This document shows, piece by piece, positions 8,229 to 15,235 of a DNA stretch of 32,905 nt. Numbering within the stretch: position 1 is the stretch's first letter; each line of letters opens with the position of its first letter. The notes under the pieces were generated by a model, which saw only the letters and a program-made list of their open reading frames with translations, had not been told where the DNA came from and did no database searches. The stretch is from DATDCY01 sp031406795 [NCBI: Candidatus Rokuibacteriota bacterium] (GTDB lineage Bacteria; JAUVQV01), in NCBI GenBank assembly GCA_031406795.1, contig JANOHV010000104.1, forward strand, positions 1 through 32,905, written 5' to 3'. Made by a program: the position numbers and the translations under genes.

Positions 8229-9284
8229 TCAACCGTAGCTGTGGAGGCCCGAGAGCACGAAGTTCACGCCGATGTAGGTGAAGATCACCGCTGCGAAGCC
8301 GATCACCGAGAGGACCGCAGTGCTTTTGCCGCGCCACCCCGCGGTGAAGCGGGCATGCAGGAAGGCGGCGTAGATCAGCCAGGTGATCAGGGACCAGGTC
8401 TCCTTCGGGTCCCAGCTCCAGTAGGTGCCCCAGGCGTAATTGGCCCAGGCCGCGCCGGTCACGATGCCGAGCGTCAGCAGCGGAAAACCGACCATGATCA
8501 TCTTGTAACTCAGGTCATCGAGGATCCGCAGACCGGGGAACAGGGCGGCCAGGCGCTCGTGGTAGAGCGCGCCGACGTACCAGAACAGCGCGAAGATCCC
8601 GACGGCGGCGATCCAGGAGACGATCTTCACCCCCGAGGAGTGGCTCGCGAACGAGGCCGCGAACAGATGCGGCTGGGCCACGCCCGCGACTTTCTGCACG
8701 AGGAAGTCCAGCATCGTGGCGGCGAACAGCGTGAACATCGTCACCAGGCTCGCCATGCCGACGACATAGAAGGCGTCCTTGCGCTTCTCCGCCGAGAGAA
8801 TCAGGTAGAGGATGCTGACCCCGAAGGATATCGTGAAGGCGGCATAGCCGAGAAAGCTGGTGATGACGTGCACGGTGAGCCAGTTGCTCTGGAGCGCCGG
8901 CACGAGCGGCTCGATCTCCTGCGAGATGTTCGGCGCGATGGAGATCGACGCAATCGCCAGGAAGCCCAGCGGCGCGGCGACGACGCCGAGCGCCCGATTG
9001 CGGTAGACCCGTTCGAAAATCAGGTAGATCAGGATGATCGACCAGGACCAGAAGACCATCGACTCGTACATGTTGGAGAGCGGGATGTGCCCGAACCCCA
9101 TGGCGTAGGATTCGCGCCAGCGCAGACCGATGGCCGCGGTCTGCACCAGAAACCCGACGACGGTCACCAGGGTCGCCGCCAGGCCGACCTTTTCGTTGCG
9201 GAAGGCCAGGTAGACGAAGTACGCCACCGTCGCCACGAGGTACAACACGAGCGATACGTTGAAGACCGCCGAACTGTTCATCAT
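8229..9284 (-). CDS. ccsA: System II cytochrome c maturation protein CcsA (ResC-type heme handling protein)
   Basis: This 351-residue polytopic protein carries the tryptophan-rich WWD-type signature WGTYWSWDPKETW at about 285-297, within CcsA/ResC family sequence (WANYAWGTYWSWD, then TWLIYAAFLHAR). CcsA and ResB together move heme across the membrane and attach it to CXXCH motifs; conserved histidines such as that in HVITSFLGY are heme ligands in the family. It lies 75 bp after resB and 98 bp before the large cytochrome gene. Two ATG codons are adjacent (9284 and 9281); the GGAGAG Shine-Dalgarno is only 1-3 nt from the first, so the second may be used. Databases call this family CcsA, CcsB or ResC inconsistently. 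Confidence 0.95.
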   Translation of the reverse strand: MMNSSAVFNVSLVLYLVATVAYFVYLAFRNEKVGLAATLVTVVGFLVQTAAIGLRWRESYAMGFGHIPLSNMYESMVFWSWSIILIYLIFERVYRNRALGVVAAPLGFLAIASISIAPNISQEIEPLVPALQSNWLTVHVITSFLGYAAFTISFGVSILYLILSAEKRKDAFYVVGMASLVTMFTLFAATMLDFLVQKVAGVAQPHLFAASFASHSSGVKIVSWIAAVGIFALFWYVGALYHERLAALFPGLRILDDLSYKMIMVGFPLLTLGIVTGAAWANYAWGTYWSWDPKETWSLITWLIYAAFLHARFTAGWRGKSTAVLSVIGFAAVIFTYIGVNFVLSGLHSYG

Positions 9285-9359
9285 TCTCTCCGGGTCCCTG
9301 AATCCAGATGGCCGTTCGTTATTTCTAGCACAAACCCCATGCCCCTGCCAAGGAGCTCG

Positions 9360-10871
9360 CTAGCCGCGGGCCTCACCCACGGCATGGATCGCGTCGCCGA
9401 GACGCTCGAACTCCTCGGTGAAGCGCTCGCGATTCTTGTTGGCGTTGCCCGCGAGCAGCACCTCCGTCTTGCCGCCGACCTCCCGCAGCCGCACCCAGAC
9501 CCGGCGGTGCGAGGAGAAGAAGGCGAACCAGAGCCCGAAGACCATCAGCGTGCAGCCGGCCCAGATCACCCAGACCCCGGGGTCGTAGACGACCTGGAGC
9601 CCCGTGTACTGCAGGCTGCTGAAGTCGACGAGCGTCAGATCGACCGGCAGGCCCGCGACCGTCTTGAGGTCGGGCCGGAGCTTGAAGAGATAGGTCAGCT
9701 TGCTCGTGCCGTCGGGGAGCAGCACCTGAACCGCGGCCACGGGGTTCTTCGCCTGGTTCGAGCGGCTGGTCGGCCGCCCCTGTTCGTCCTGCGCGAAGTC
9801 CGGGAAGATCCGCTGCATCTGCAGCCGCACGCCCGTCCCCGGGACTTCGAGGGTTTCGCTCCCGGTGAAGCTCAGGTCGTGCCCGGCGCCGGTCTTGAGG
9901 TCCACGGCGCGGATGCTCGCCTTGAGCCCGCGCCCGGTGTCGCCGAAGCTCGACTGGTAGAACCAGATCCCGTCGTATTGCAGCGGTGTGTTGACCTCGA
10001 TCCGCACAGCGGGCAACTCCTTGCCCTGGTCGATGACGGTGAGCGTGCTGAAAAAGTCCTTCGGCCGCTGTCCGCCCGGGTAGTAGTCCACCTGGAAGTC
10101 GTCGCAGCGCACCTTGAACGGCAGGGTCGCCATCCGGCTCTCGTCGCCGCGCATCATGATCTGGTCGGAGGTTTCCCCCTCCGTGATCTGCATGTAGGCC
10201 TTGAAGCCGTAAACGCTGCCGAGGAGGCCGCCGACGAAGATCATGATGATGGAAAAGTGCGTCGCATAGATGCCGAGCCGGCTGTAGGCGCCCTTTTGCC
10301 CGAAGAGGTAGAACGCGTCGTCGCGGTCGCTCTCGCGCTTGCCGAAGCCGCCCTTTTTCAGCGCGGCGGCAGCGACCGCGGCGGCCTCCGCCCGCGGCAG
10401 GCGCAGCGAGAGGGTGCGGCGATTGGGGCTGGCCTTGAAGCCGGACTCCTCGAGTTCGACCTTGGGGCGCGCCATGATCCGCCAGGTCTGCGGCAGGCGG
10501 CGCAGAGAACAGACGATCAGGCTGGTGCTGAGCAGGCCGAGCAGCGCATAGAAGTACCAGGTCTGATAGAGATGGAAAAAGCCAATGCGTTCCGAGATGT
10601 CGAATGCCCGCTGCGCGCGGCCCGCGTCGCCGAAGAAATCCTGGAACAGGCGCAGGTTGTCGGCGACTTCCCCGATGTTTTTCTGCTGCAACACGGTGCC
10701 GATGATCGAGATCGACGCGAGGATGATCAGGGTGACGACCGCGACGTGGACCGAGCTGAAGAACGAGAGCAGCGGGTCGTACCACGGCTTCGTGACGACG
10801 GCCGGCGGGGCGTCTGCGGGCGGGGGGGAAGTCTGTTTTTCCTCAACCACGGGGGGGGACTCTCCTTGCAT
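9360..10871 (-). CDS. resB: System II cytochrome c maturation protein ResB (Ccs1)
   Basis: The 503-residue protein has a ResB-type N-terminal core (LLSFFSSVHVAVVTLIIL then ISIIGTVLQQ), transmembrane segments at about 42-62, 107-127 and 222-242, a large periplasmic domain and a final transmembrane segment near 435-458. It is the partner of CcsA in the heme export and ligation complex. No Shine-Dalgarno precedes ATG 10871, whereas AAGGAGAG lies just inside the frame, 8-9 nt before a GTG at 10850, so translation may really start there. Between the two candidates is a run of eight G (plus strand 10851-10858), a site prone to slippage or sequencing error. A 15-bp perfect palindrome lies immediately upstream. 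Confidence 0.93.
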   Translation of the reverse strand: MQGESPPVVEEKQTSPPPADAPPAVVTKPWYDPLLSFFSSVHVAVVTLIILASISIIGTVLQQKNIGEVADNLRLFQDFFGDAGRAQRAFDISERIGFFHLYQTWYFYALLGLLSTSLIVCSLRRLPQTWRIMARPKVELEESGFKASPNRRTLSLRLPRAEAAAVAAAALKKGGFGKRESDRDDAFYLFGQKGAYSRLGIYATHFSIIMIFVGGLLGSVYGFKAYMQITEGETSDQIMMRGDESRMATLPFKVRCDDFQVDYYPGGQRPKDFFSTLTVIDQGKELPAVRIEVNTPLQYDGIWFYQSSFGDTGRGLKASIRAVDLKTGAGHDLSFTGSETLEVPGTGVRLQMQRIFPDFAQDEQGRPTSRSNQAKNPVAAVQVLLPDGTSKLTYLFKLRPDLKTVAGLPVDLTLVDFSSLQYTGLQVVYDPGVWVIWAGCTLMVFGLWFAFFSSHRRVWVRLREVGGKTEVLLAGNANKNRERFTEEFERLGDAIHAVGEARG

Positions 10872-10890
10872 TCACGGTTGCCGTAAAGCA

Positions 10891-10925
10891 GTCACGGCCG
10901 GCCGGACCAGCCGGCCGGCCGTGAC
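10891..10925. terminator. Perfect 15-bp inverted repeat between cytochrome c3 and resB
   Basis: GTCACGGCCGGCCGG (10891-10905) and its exact reverse complement (10911-10925) flank the loop ACCAG. The hairpin would be very stable but has no adjoining T-tract on either strand, so it is not a classic intrinsic terminator. It sits between the abundant-type small cytochrome gene and the membrane maturation genes. Attenuation or mRNA-end stabilisation would fit that position; a protein-binding site is also possible. Confidence 0.6.
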
Positions 10926-10995
10926 CTCAATTCTTCGCTCGCACCCTGTCCGGTCGTCGCCGACCCTTCAGGTGCGTCGGAGGCGCGGCTGAGGA

Positions 10996-11430
10996 CTACT
11001 CGTCCGCGCCGCCGTGACACTCCTTACACTTCGTCGGAGCCTTGGCGGCCGTAGCCTTGGCATCCGTCTTGTGGCAAGCGATACACCGGCCCGTCTTGGC
11101 GTGGATCATCTCGTAGGTGTTGACCTGCTTGTCCTTGGCCTCGGGACCGTGGCAGTCGAAGCAGAGCTTGGCCGGCTTGCCGCCTTCCTTGAGCTCCTTA
11201 TCCGTGTGGTGACAAACGGTGCAGCCAAGGTCGGCCCCGTGCTTCTTGTGGTTGAATGTGACCGGATTCTTCGCCTTCTTGCCTTCCTTGATCTTCGCCG
11301 CCGGCCACTTGTCGATCGGCTTGTCAATGGTCAGCTTCCCGTCCGGCGTCATGTGATGAGACGCGAAGGCAGCGCCGACCGCGAAGACCGAGAACATCAC
11401 CATCATCCCAACGACAATACTTTTCTTCAT
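10996..11430 (-). CDS. Class III tetraheme cytochrome c3
   Basis: The 144-residue precursor has a signal peptide at about 1-23. The mature part follows the class III pattern: VTFNHKKHG supplies distal histidines, then CTVCHH, CFDCH, CIACH (preceded by EMIHAKTG) and CKECH, giving four heme sites. Family members are low-potential periplasmic shuttles. It is the first gene of the minus-strand cytochrome run, with an excellent Shine-Dalgarno (GGAGGAG, 6 nt before ATG 11430). It is transcribed divergently from the TMTC-like gene, so the promoter of the whole run should lie in 11431-11543. I see no convincing -35/-10 or -24/-12 pair there. Confidence 0.95.
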   Translation of the reverse strand: MKKSIVVGMMVMFSVFAVGAAFASHHMTPDGKLTIDKPIDKWPAAKIKEGKKAKNPVTFNHKKHGADLGCTVCHHTDKELKEGGKPAKLCFDCHGPEAKDKQVNTYEMIHAKTGRCIACHKTDAKATAAKAPTKCKECHGGADE

Positions 11431-11543
11431 TCTTTACTCCTCCCTTTCCGTGTTCAGTAAGGTTTACTTGCTGACAAAAACTTGTACTTCATACACCCGC
11501 GGGCGGCGGGTTGTCAACCACCACCGGCGAGGCTGAACCGACA

Positions 11544-13511
11544 GTGCTTTCCTTTCGACGCGCGATCGTAAATAATCAGCCGGTGAAGTCCGCCAAATGG
11601 CTCATTTTCGCGGTATTGCTGATCTTGACCGCGGCCGTGTTCCGCCCGCTTCTCGAGAATGATTTCATCAACTTTGACGACGACCAGTACGTCACCGACA
11701 ACCGCCATGTGCAGCAGGGATTGAAACGGCAGGAATTCGCGTGGGCCTTCACCACGCGCGATGCGGCCAACTGGCACCCCCTGACCTGGCTCTCCCACAT
11801 GCTCGATGTGGAATTATATGGACTGAATCCGCGCGGTCACCACCTGACGAGCCTCCTCCTCCACCTGGCGAACGCCGGCCTCCTTTTTTTCGTTTTCAAC
11901 CGGATGACGGGAGGACTGTGGGCGAGCGCCTTCGTGGCCGCGGTTTTCGCCGTGCACCCCCTGCACGTGGAATCCGTAGCCTGGGTCGCGGAGCGCAAGG
12001 ACCTGCTGTCCGCCTTCTTCTCGCTGCTGACCCTGTGGGCGTATCACCATTACTCCAGTCGCCCCGGGGTTGGCAGATATGTCCCGGTGATCGTTCTTTT
12101 TTCTCTGGGGCTCATGGCTAAACCGATGGTAATCACCCTGCCGCTCGTCTTCCTGCTCCTGGACTACTGGCCCCTCGGGCGCCTGTCCGACGGGCGCGGG
12201 ACGGGAGGCTCCCTGCGACTCTCCACCCTGGCCCAGCGACTCCTGGAGAAAGCCCCCTTGTTTCTGCTCTCGGCGGGATCGGCGGCAATCACGCTTTCGG
12301 CACAGAAGTCGGGCGGAGCCGTCCAGGATGCGGATTTTCCGCTCGCCATCCGTGCTTTCAACGCGCTCGCGAGCTACGCCCACTATCTCTGGAAGATGGT
12401 CTGGCCGCGGAACCTCGCCGTTTTTTATCCGCATCCCGGCAACGACCTGCCGTGGTGGCTTGGCGCAGGCGCCGGGCTCCTTCTGCTCGCGAGTTCGATT
12501 GCGGTCGTGCGGGCGGGACGGCGGCTGCCTTTCCTCCCCGTCGGCTGGTTCTGGTATCTCGCGACCCTCATCCCCGTCATCGGCCTCGTGCAGGTCGGCA
12601 GACAGGGAATGGCGGACCGCTACACGTATCTCCCACTCACCGGCGTCTTCATCATGGTCGCCTGGGGCGCGCCCGCCCTCCTGAGCGGCTGGCGCCGGCG
12701 GGACCGGGCGCTTGCCCTGGCGGCGCTCCTGATCCTGCCGGCCCTCGGGGTCCGCGCGCACCACCAGGCCGCCGCCTGGCGGGACAGCCTGACTCTCTTC
12801 TCGCAGGCACTGCTGGCAACCCGCGACAACTGGCTGGCCGAATACAACGTGGGTCTCCTCCTCGCCGGGCGGGGGAATGCCGCCGGGGCGGTCGCGCATT
12901 ACCGCAGCGCGCTGCGCATCAGGCCCGACTACACCGAGGCCCACATCAACCTCGGCACCCTTCTCGCCGCCGAGCGCAAATTCGAGGAGGCGGCAGGCCA
13001 TTTCAGGGAGGCGATCAGCCGGGATCCGCTGATGTCCAGGCTCGGGGCCAACACGGCATTCGTCAGCCTGGGCAACGTCCTCTTGGAACTTGGCCGGACC
13101 GACGAGGCCGAAGGGATGTATCAGCAAGCACGCCGGGCCGACCCCCGTGATCCGGCGCCCCTCTACTGTCTCGCGCTCCTCGAGACCCGGCGATCGAATC
13201 TCCCGGGGGCCGAGACCCTGTACCGGGAGGCGCTGCGGATGAAACCCGACTACCAGGAGGCCGCGAACAACCTAGCGATCCTCCTGGTGAACCTCAGCAG
13301 AACCGGGGAAGCCGTTGGCACGCTGGGGCGGATCCTCGAGCTGAAGCCCGATTTTGCCCAGGGCCATTTCAACATCGCCACGATCCTCTCCACGCAGGGA
13401 AAGATCGATCTGGCGATCGACCATTATCGTGCGGGGCTCCAGATCGAGCCGGGCAACGGGGAAGCCCGGCTTGCCCTCGAGCGAGCCCTGCGGGCGGTGT
13501 CGCCCCGGTAG
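11544..13511 (+). CDS. Polytopic membrane protein with C-terminal TPRs, TMTC-like
   Basis: The N-terminal two thirds are multi-spanning and carry sequences typical of bacterial TMTC-like TPR proteins (FINFDDDQYVTDN, WHPLTWLSHMLDVELYG, AVHPLHVESVAWVAERKD). The last 210 residues or so are TPR units. TMTC relatives are GT-C fold glycosyltransferases, and the DD near the first periplasmic loop fits such an active site; a bacterial substrate is not known to me. The start is uncertain: TTG 11511, GTG 11544 and GTG 11583 are all in frame, with no ATG nearby. I chose 11544 because GAGG lies 11 nt upstream; TTG 11511 falls within a small GC hairpin (11495-11511). From 11544 the protein has 655 residues. 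A diheme cytochrome gene follows 87 bp downstream. Confidence 0.88.
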   Translation: MLSFRRAIVNNQPVKSAKWLIFAVLLILTAAVFRPLLENDFINFDDDQYVTDNRHVQQGLKRQEFAWAFTTRDAANWHPLTWLSHMLDVELYGLNPRGHHLTSLLLHLANAGLLFFVFNRMTGGLWASAFVAAVFAVHPLHVESVAWVAERKDLLSAFFSLLTLWAYHHYSSRPGVGRYVPVIVLFSLGLMAKPMVITLPLVFLLLDYWPLGRLSDGRGTGGSLRLSTLAQRLLEKAPLFLLSAGSAAITLSAQKSGGAVQDADFPLAIRAFNALASYAHYLWKMVWPRNLAVFYPHPGNDLPWWLGAGAGLLLLASSIAVVRAGRRLPFLPVGWFWYLATLIPVIGLVQVGRQGMADRYTYLPLTGVFIMVAWGAPALLSGWRRRDRALALAALLILPALGVRAHHQAAAWRDSLTLFSQALLATRDNWLAEYNVGLLLAGRGNAAGAVAHYRSALRIRPDYTEAHINLGTLLAAERKFEEAAGHFREAISRDPLMSRLGANTAFVSLGNVLLELGRTDEAEGMYQQARRADPRDPAPLYCLALLETRRSNLPGAETLYREALRMKPDYQEAANNLAILLVNLSRTGEAVGTLGRILELKPDFAQGHFNIATILSTQGKIDLAIDHYRAGLQIEPGNGEARLALERALRAVSPR

Positions 13512-13598
13512 CCGGGAAACGGCGGCAGGCGTAACTGCGGCGCAAGGGGACGGGGTCCGCGATGAAATGCCGCTAAGACCCAAGGAGGGAAGACCGAG

Positions 13599-14075
13599 AT
13601 GAATATCCTGAACTTCCGCGCGTACAGATGGACCGTGGCAGCGGCTCTGGGTGTTGTCGCCATGGCGCCGTCGCAGGCCGGCGCCGATGCCGGCCGGGAC
13701 CGGATGCAGCGGGGGAAGGAAGCATTCGTCTCCCAGTGCCTGAACTGCCACCAGACCGTCGACGAGGCGGCCGGAGGCTATCGCATGCAGCCTGCCTGGC
13801 AGAGGATTGTCGCGGACATGGTCGCCCGGGGGGCGAAGCTCGACGAGGCGCAGCAGGAAGCCGTCGTCGAATACGTCTCCGGCAGGATGCTGATGGTGGC
13901 CAAGTGCTCCTCGTGCCACACCTCCAACCGCCCGCTGACCGCGAGCAAAAGCCTCGAAGAGTGGAAGGGCTCGGTTGAGAACATGGTTCAGAGGATGCCT
14001 CCGAACCTGAGGCCGACCGCAGAGCAAATCGAAAAACTCACCCTTTTTCTCGCGGTGGAGCGCCCCCGCCCGTAG
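13599..14075 (+). CDS. Small periplasmic diheme c-type cytochrome
   Basis: The 158-residue protein has a signal peptide at about 1-29 and two CXXCH motifs: CLNCH at 47-51 and CSSCH at 103-107. The spacing of about 55 residues suggests two small single-heme domains, the second followed by the helix LEEWKGSVENMVQRM, as in some c-type cytochromes that use a Met or His distal ligand. The ATG at 13599 has the Shine-Dalgarno GGAGGG. It follows the TMTC-like gene on the same strand. Its last 38 bp overlap, tail to tail, the 3' end of the Sua5 gene. It is probably a soluble electron carrier; the partner is unknown. Confidence 0.92.
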   Translation: MNILNFRAYRWTVAAALGVVAMAPSQAGADAGRDRMQRGKEAFVSQCLNCHQTVDEAAGGYRMQPAWQRIVADMVARGAKLDEAQQEAVVEYVSGRMLMVAKCSSCHTSNRPLTASKSLEEWKGSVENMVQRMPPNLRPTAEQIEKLTLFLAVERPRP

Positions 14076-14715
14076 GGGTTTCCCCCAGGAGGGGCCGCCA
14101 GGCGCGCGCCGCCACCGCGCCGGCGCGCAGTTGAGTCACCGCCCCCGCATCGTCGATGTCGAGCAGGGTGGAGGCCGGGGAGGGGGGCAGGGATCCCGCG
14201 TCGACAAAAACGTCGACCTCCCCAGCCAGGTGGCGCAGTGCAGCGTCCGGGTCGCCGGTGCCTCCTGCCCCGGCGGTGTTGGCGCTCGTCCCGGTGAGCC
14301 CCCCCCCGGCGGCGCGCACCACCGCGCGGCAAAGCGCAGAACCGGGGACCCGAAGCGCCACCTTCCCGGAGGCCGAGCGGATGCCGGGGGGCAGGTCGGG
14401 GAGCGCCGGGAAGAGCAGCGTCAGCGGCCCGGGCCAGAAGTGCGCCATCAGCGCCCGCCAGGCTGCGGGGACCCCGGCTGCGTAGCGACCGACGAAAGAC
14501 GCGTCGGCGATGATCACGGGCAGCGGCTTGCCGGGATCGCGTCCCTTGAGCCGAAAAACCGCCGCGAGGCCGGCCGGGGAAAAGGGGTCCGCCCCGAGGC
14601 CGTAGAGGGTGTCGGTCGGGAAGAGAATCACGCCGGCTCCTCGTGCGGCGGCGCCGACGGCGGCCTCCTCCTCCGGCGTGAGTTCGTCCCTGCCGGCGCA
14701 ATCGATGATACGCAC
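14038..14715 (-). CDS. L-threonylcarbamoyladenylate synthase, Sua5/YrdC/TsaC family
   Basis: The 225-residue protein shows the family signatures LFPTDTLYGLG (about 31-41), LKGRDPGKPLPVI (substrate-binding Lys/Arg cluster, about 56-68), LTGTSAN and STLLDI. The enzyme makes threonylcarbamoyl-AMP from threonine, bicarbonate and ATP for the t6A37 modification of ANN-decoding tRNAs. Its length matches the TsaC/YrdC type rather than full Sua5. The start is GTG 14715, with GAGG 11 nt upstream. The low-complexity Pro/Gly/Arg tail (about 210-225) is encoded by sequence that overlaps the convergent diheme cytochrome gene by 38 bp, which suggests a recent run-on of this reading frame. Confidence 0.92.
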   Translation of the reverse strand: MRIIDCAGRDELTPEEEAAVGAAARGAGVILFPTDTLYGLGADPFSPAGLAAVFRLKGRDPGKPLPVIIADASFVGRYAAGVPAAWRALMAHFWPGPLTLLFPALPDLPPGIRSASGKVALRVPGSALCRAVVRAAGGGLTGTSANTAGAGGTGDPDAALRHLAGEVDVFVDAGSLPPSPASTLLDIDDAGAVTQLRAGAVAARAWRPLLGETPTGGGAPPREKG

Positions 14716-14728
14716 GGGGGGCCTGACC

Positions 14729-15106
14729 TCAGGAACGGCGGAATCCCCGGCGCGCCCGTGCCGCGAGCTGCACGAGCGAGATGGGCAACCGGCCGAGGCT
14801 CAGGACCCAGAGCAGCGCGACCAGCGAGGAGATGACGACTCCCGCGAGAGCCAGCAGCGGCAGGCCGATGCAGCCGCAGCCGGGGCCGAGTGTGCACCCC
14901 ATGGGACGGACGTTCATCTGTGGGTCCCGGGGCCCCCGGAATCCCGTCCGGTCGACATCGTCCAGGGATTCGAGGACTTCGGGCTCGAGCACTTCGACGT
15001 CCGTCGCAGCGCCGTCGTCGCCTCGCATAAAGGTCGCCGGCATGCCGCAGGACGAGCATTCGGAGGCCGCATCCTGCAGCCGGGAACCGCACCGCGGGCA
15101 GATCAT
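14729..15106 (-). CDS. Zinc-ribbon membrane protein of unknown function
   Basis: Starting at ATG 15106 (Shine-Dalgarno AGAGG), the 125-residue protein begins with a zinc ribbon (MICPRCGSRL, then ECSSCGMPA), continues through an acidic linker (about 28-60), a Cys/Gly-rich patch (CTLGPGCGCIG) and one transmembrane helix at about 87-108, and ends in a short basic tail (ARARRGFRRS). The frame remains open upstream to 15223, but that extension is only the translated 88-bp repeat and I exclude it. The gene lies 13 bp upstream of the Sua5-family gene and may be co-transcribed with it and gatB. I recognise no specific family. Confidence 0.75.
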   Translation of the reverse strand: MICPRCGSRLQDAASECSSCGMPATFMRGDDGAATDVEVLEPEVLESLDDVDRTGFRGPRDPQMNVRPMGCTLGPGCGCIGLPLLALAGVVISSLVALLWVLSLGRLPISLVQLAARARRGFRRS

Positions 15107-15142
15107 GACACCAGCCTCTCGGGGACAGGCTGGGCGAAGGTC

Positions 15143-15230
15143 TGGCGCGAAGGGGAGGTCTCCAGCAGCGGAGCGAAGCGAGGCCGATGGAGGTCCGCAG
15201 CGACAGGACCCCGCAGCCTGCACGGGACTG
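15143..15230 (-). repeat. Left copy of the 88-bp inverted repeat bracketing gatB
   Basis: Read on the plus strand, positions 15143-15230 match the reverse complement of 16687-16774: 23 identical bp, a diverged 21-bp centre, 34 identical bp, then 8 of 10 matches. The copy ends 5 bp from the gatB stop codon. The 34-bp block contains a small hairpin, GGTCC/GGACC. The diverged centre of the other copy can fold (GGGCT/AGCCC), which suggests selection on structure. Confidence 0.85.
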
Positions 15231-15235
15231 CTTCT

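Noticed and set aside
4223-8238. Long plus-strand frames opposite the cytochrome and redoxin genes
   Set aside because: Their composition follows third-position GC of the minus strand, whereas the minus frames have signal peptides, Shine-Dalgarno sites and CXXCH motifs.
8241-10886. 881-codon plus-strand frame across ccsA and resB
   Set aside because: It is the antisense of two well-recognised membrane proteins and has no hydrophobic or domain structure.
11431-11543. Sigma-54 -24/-12 promoter for the cytochrome run
   Set aside because: No GG-N10-GC element with reasonable flanks was found on the minus strand, despite the adjacent NtrC-type regulator.
11814-13127. Minus-strand frame opposite the TMTC-like gene
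   Set aside because: Antisense, charged and low in complexity; the plus frame has membrane helices and TPRs.
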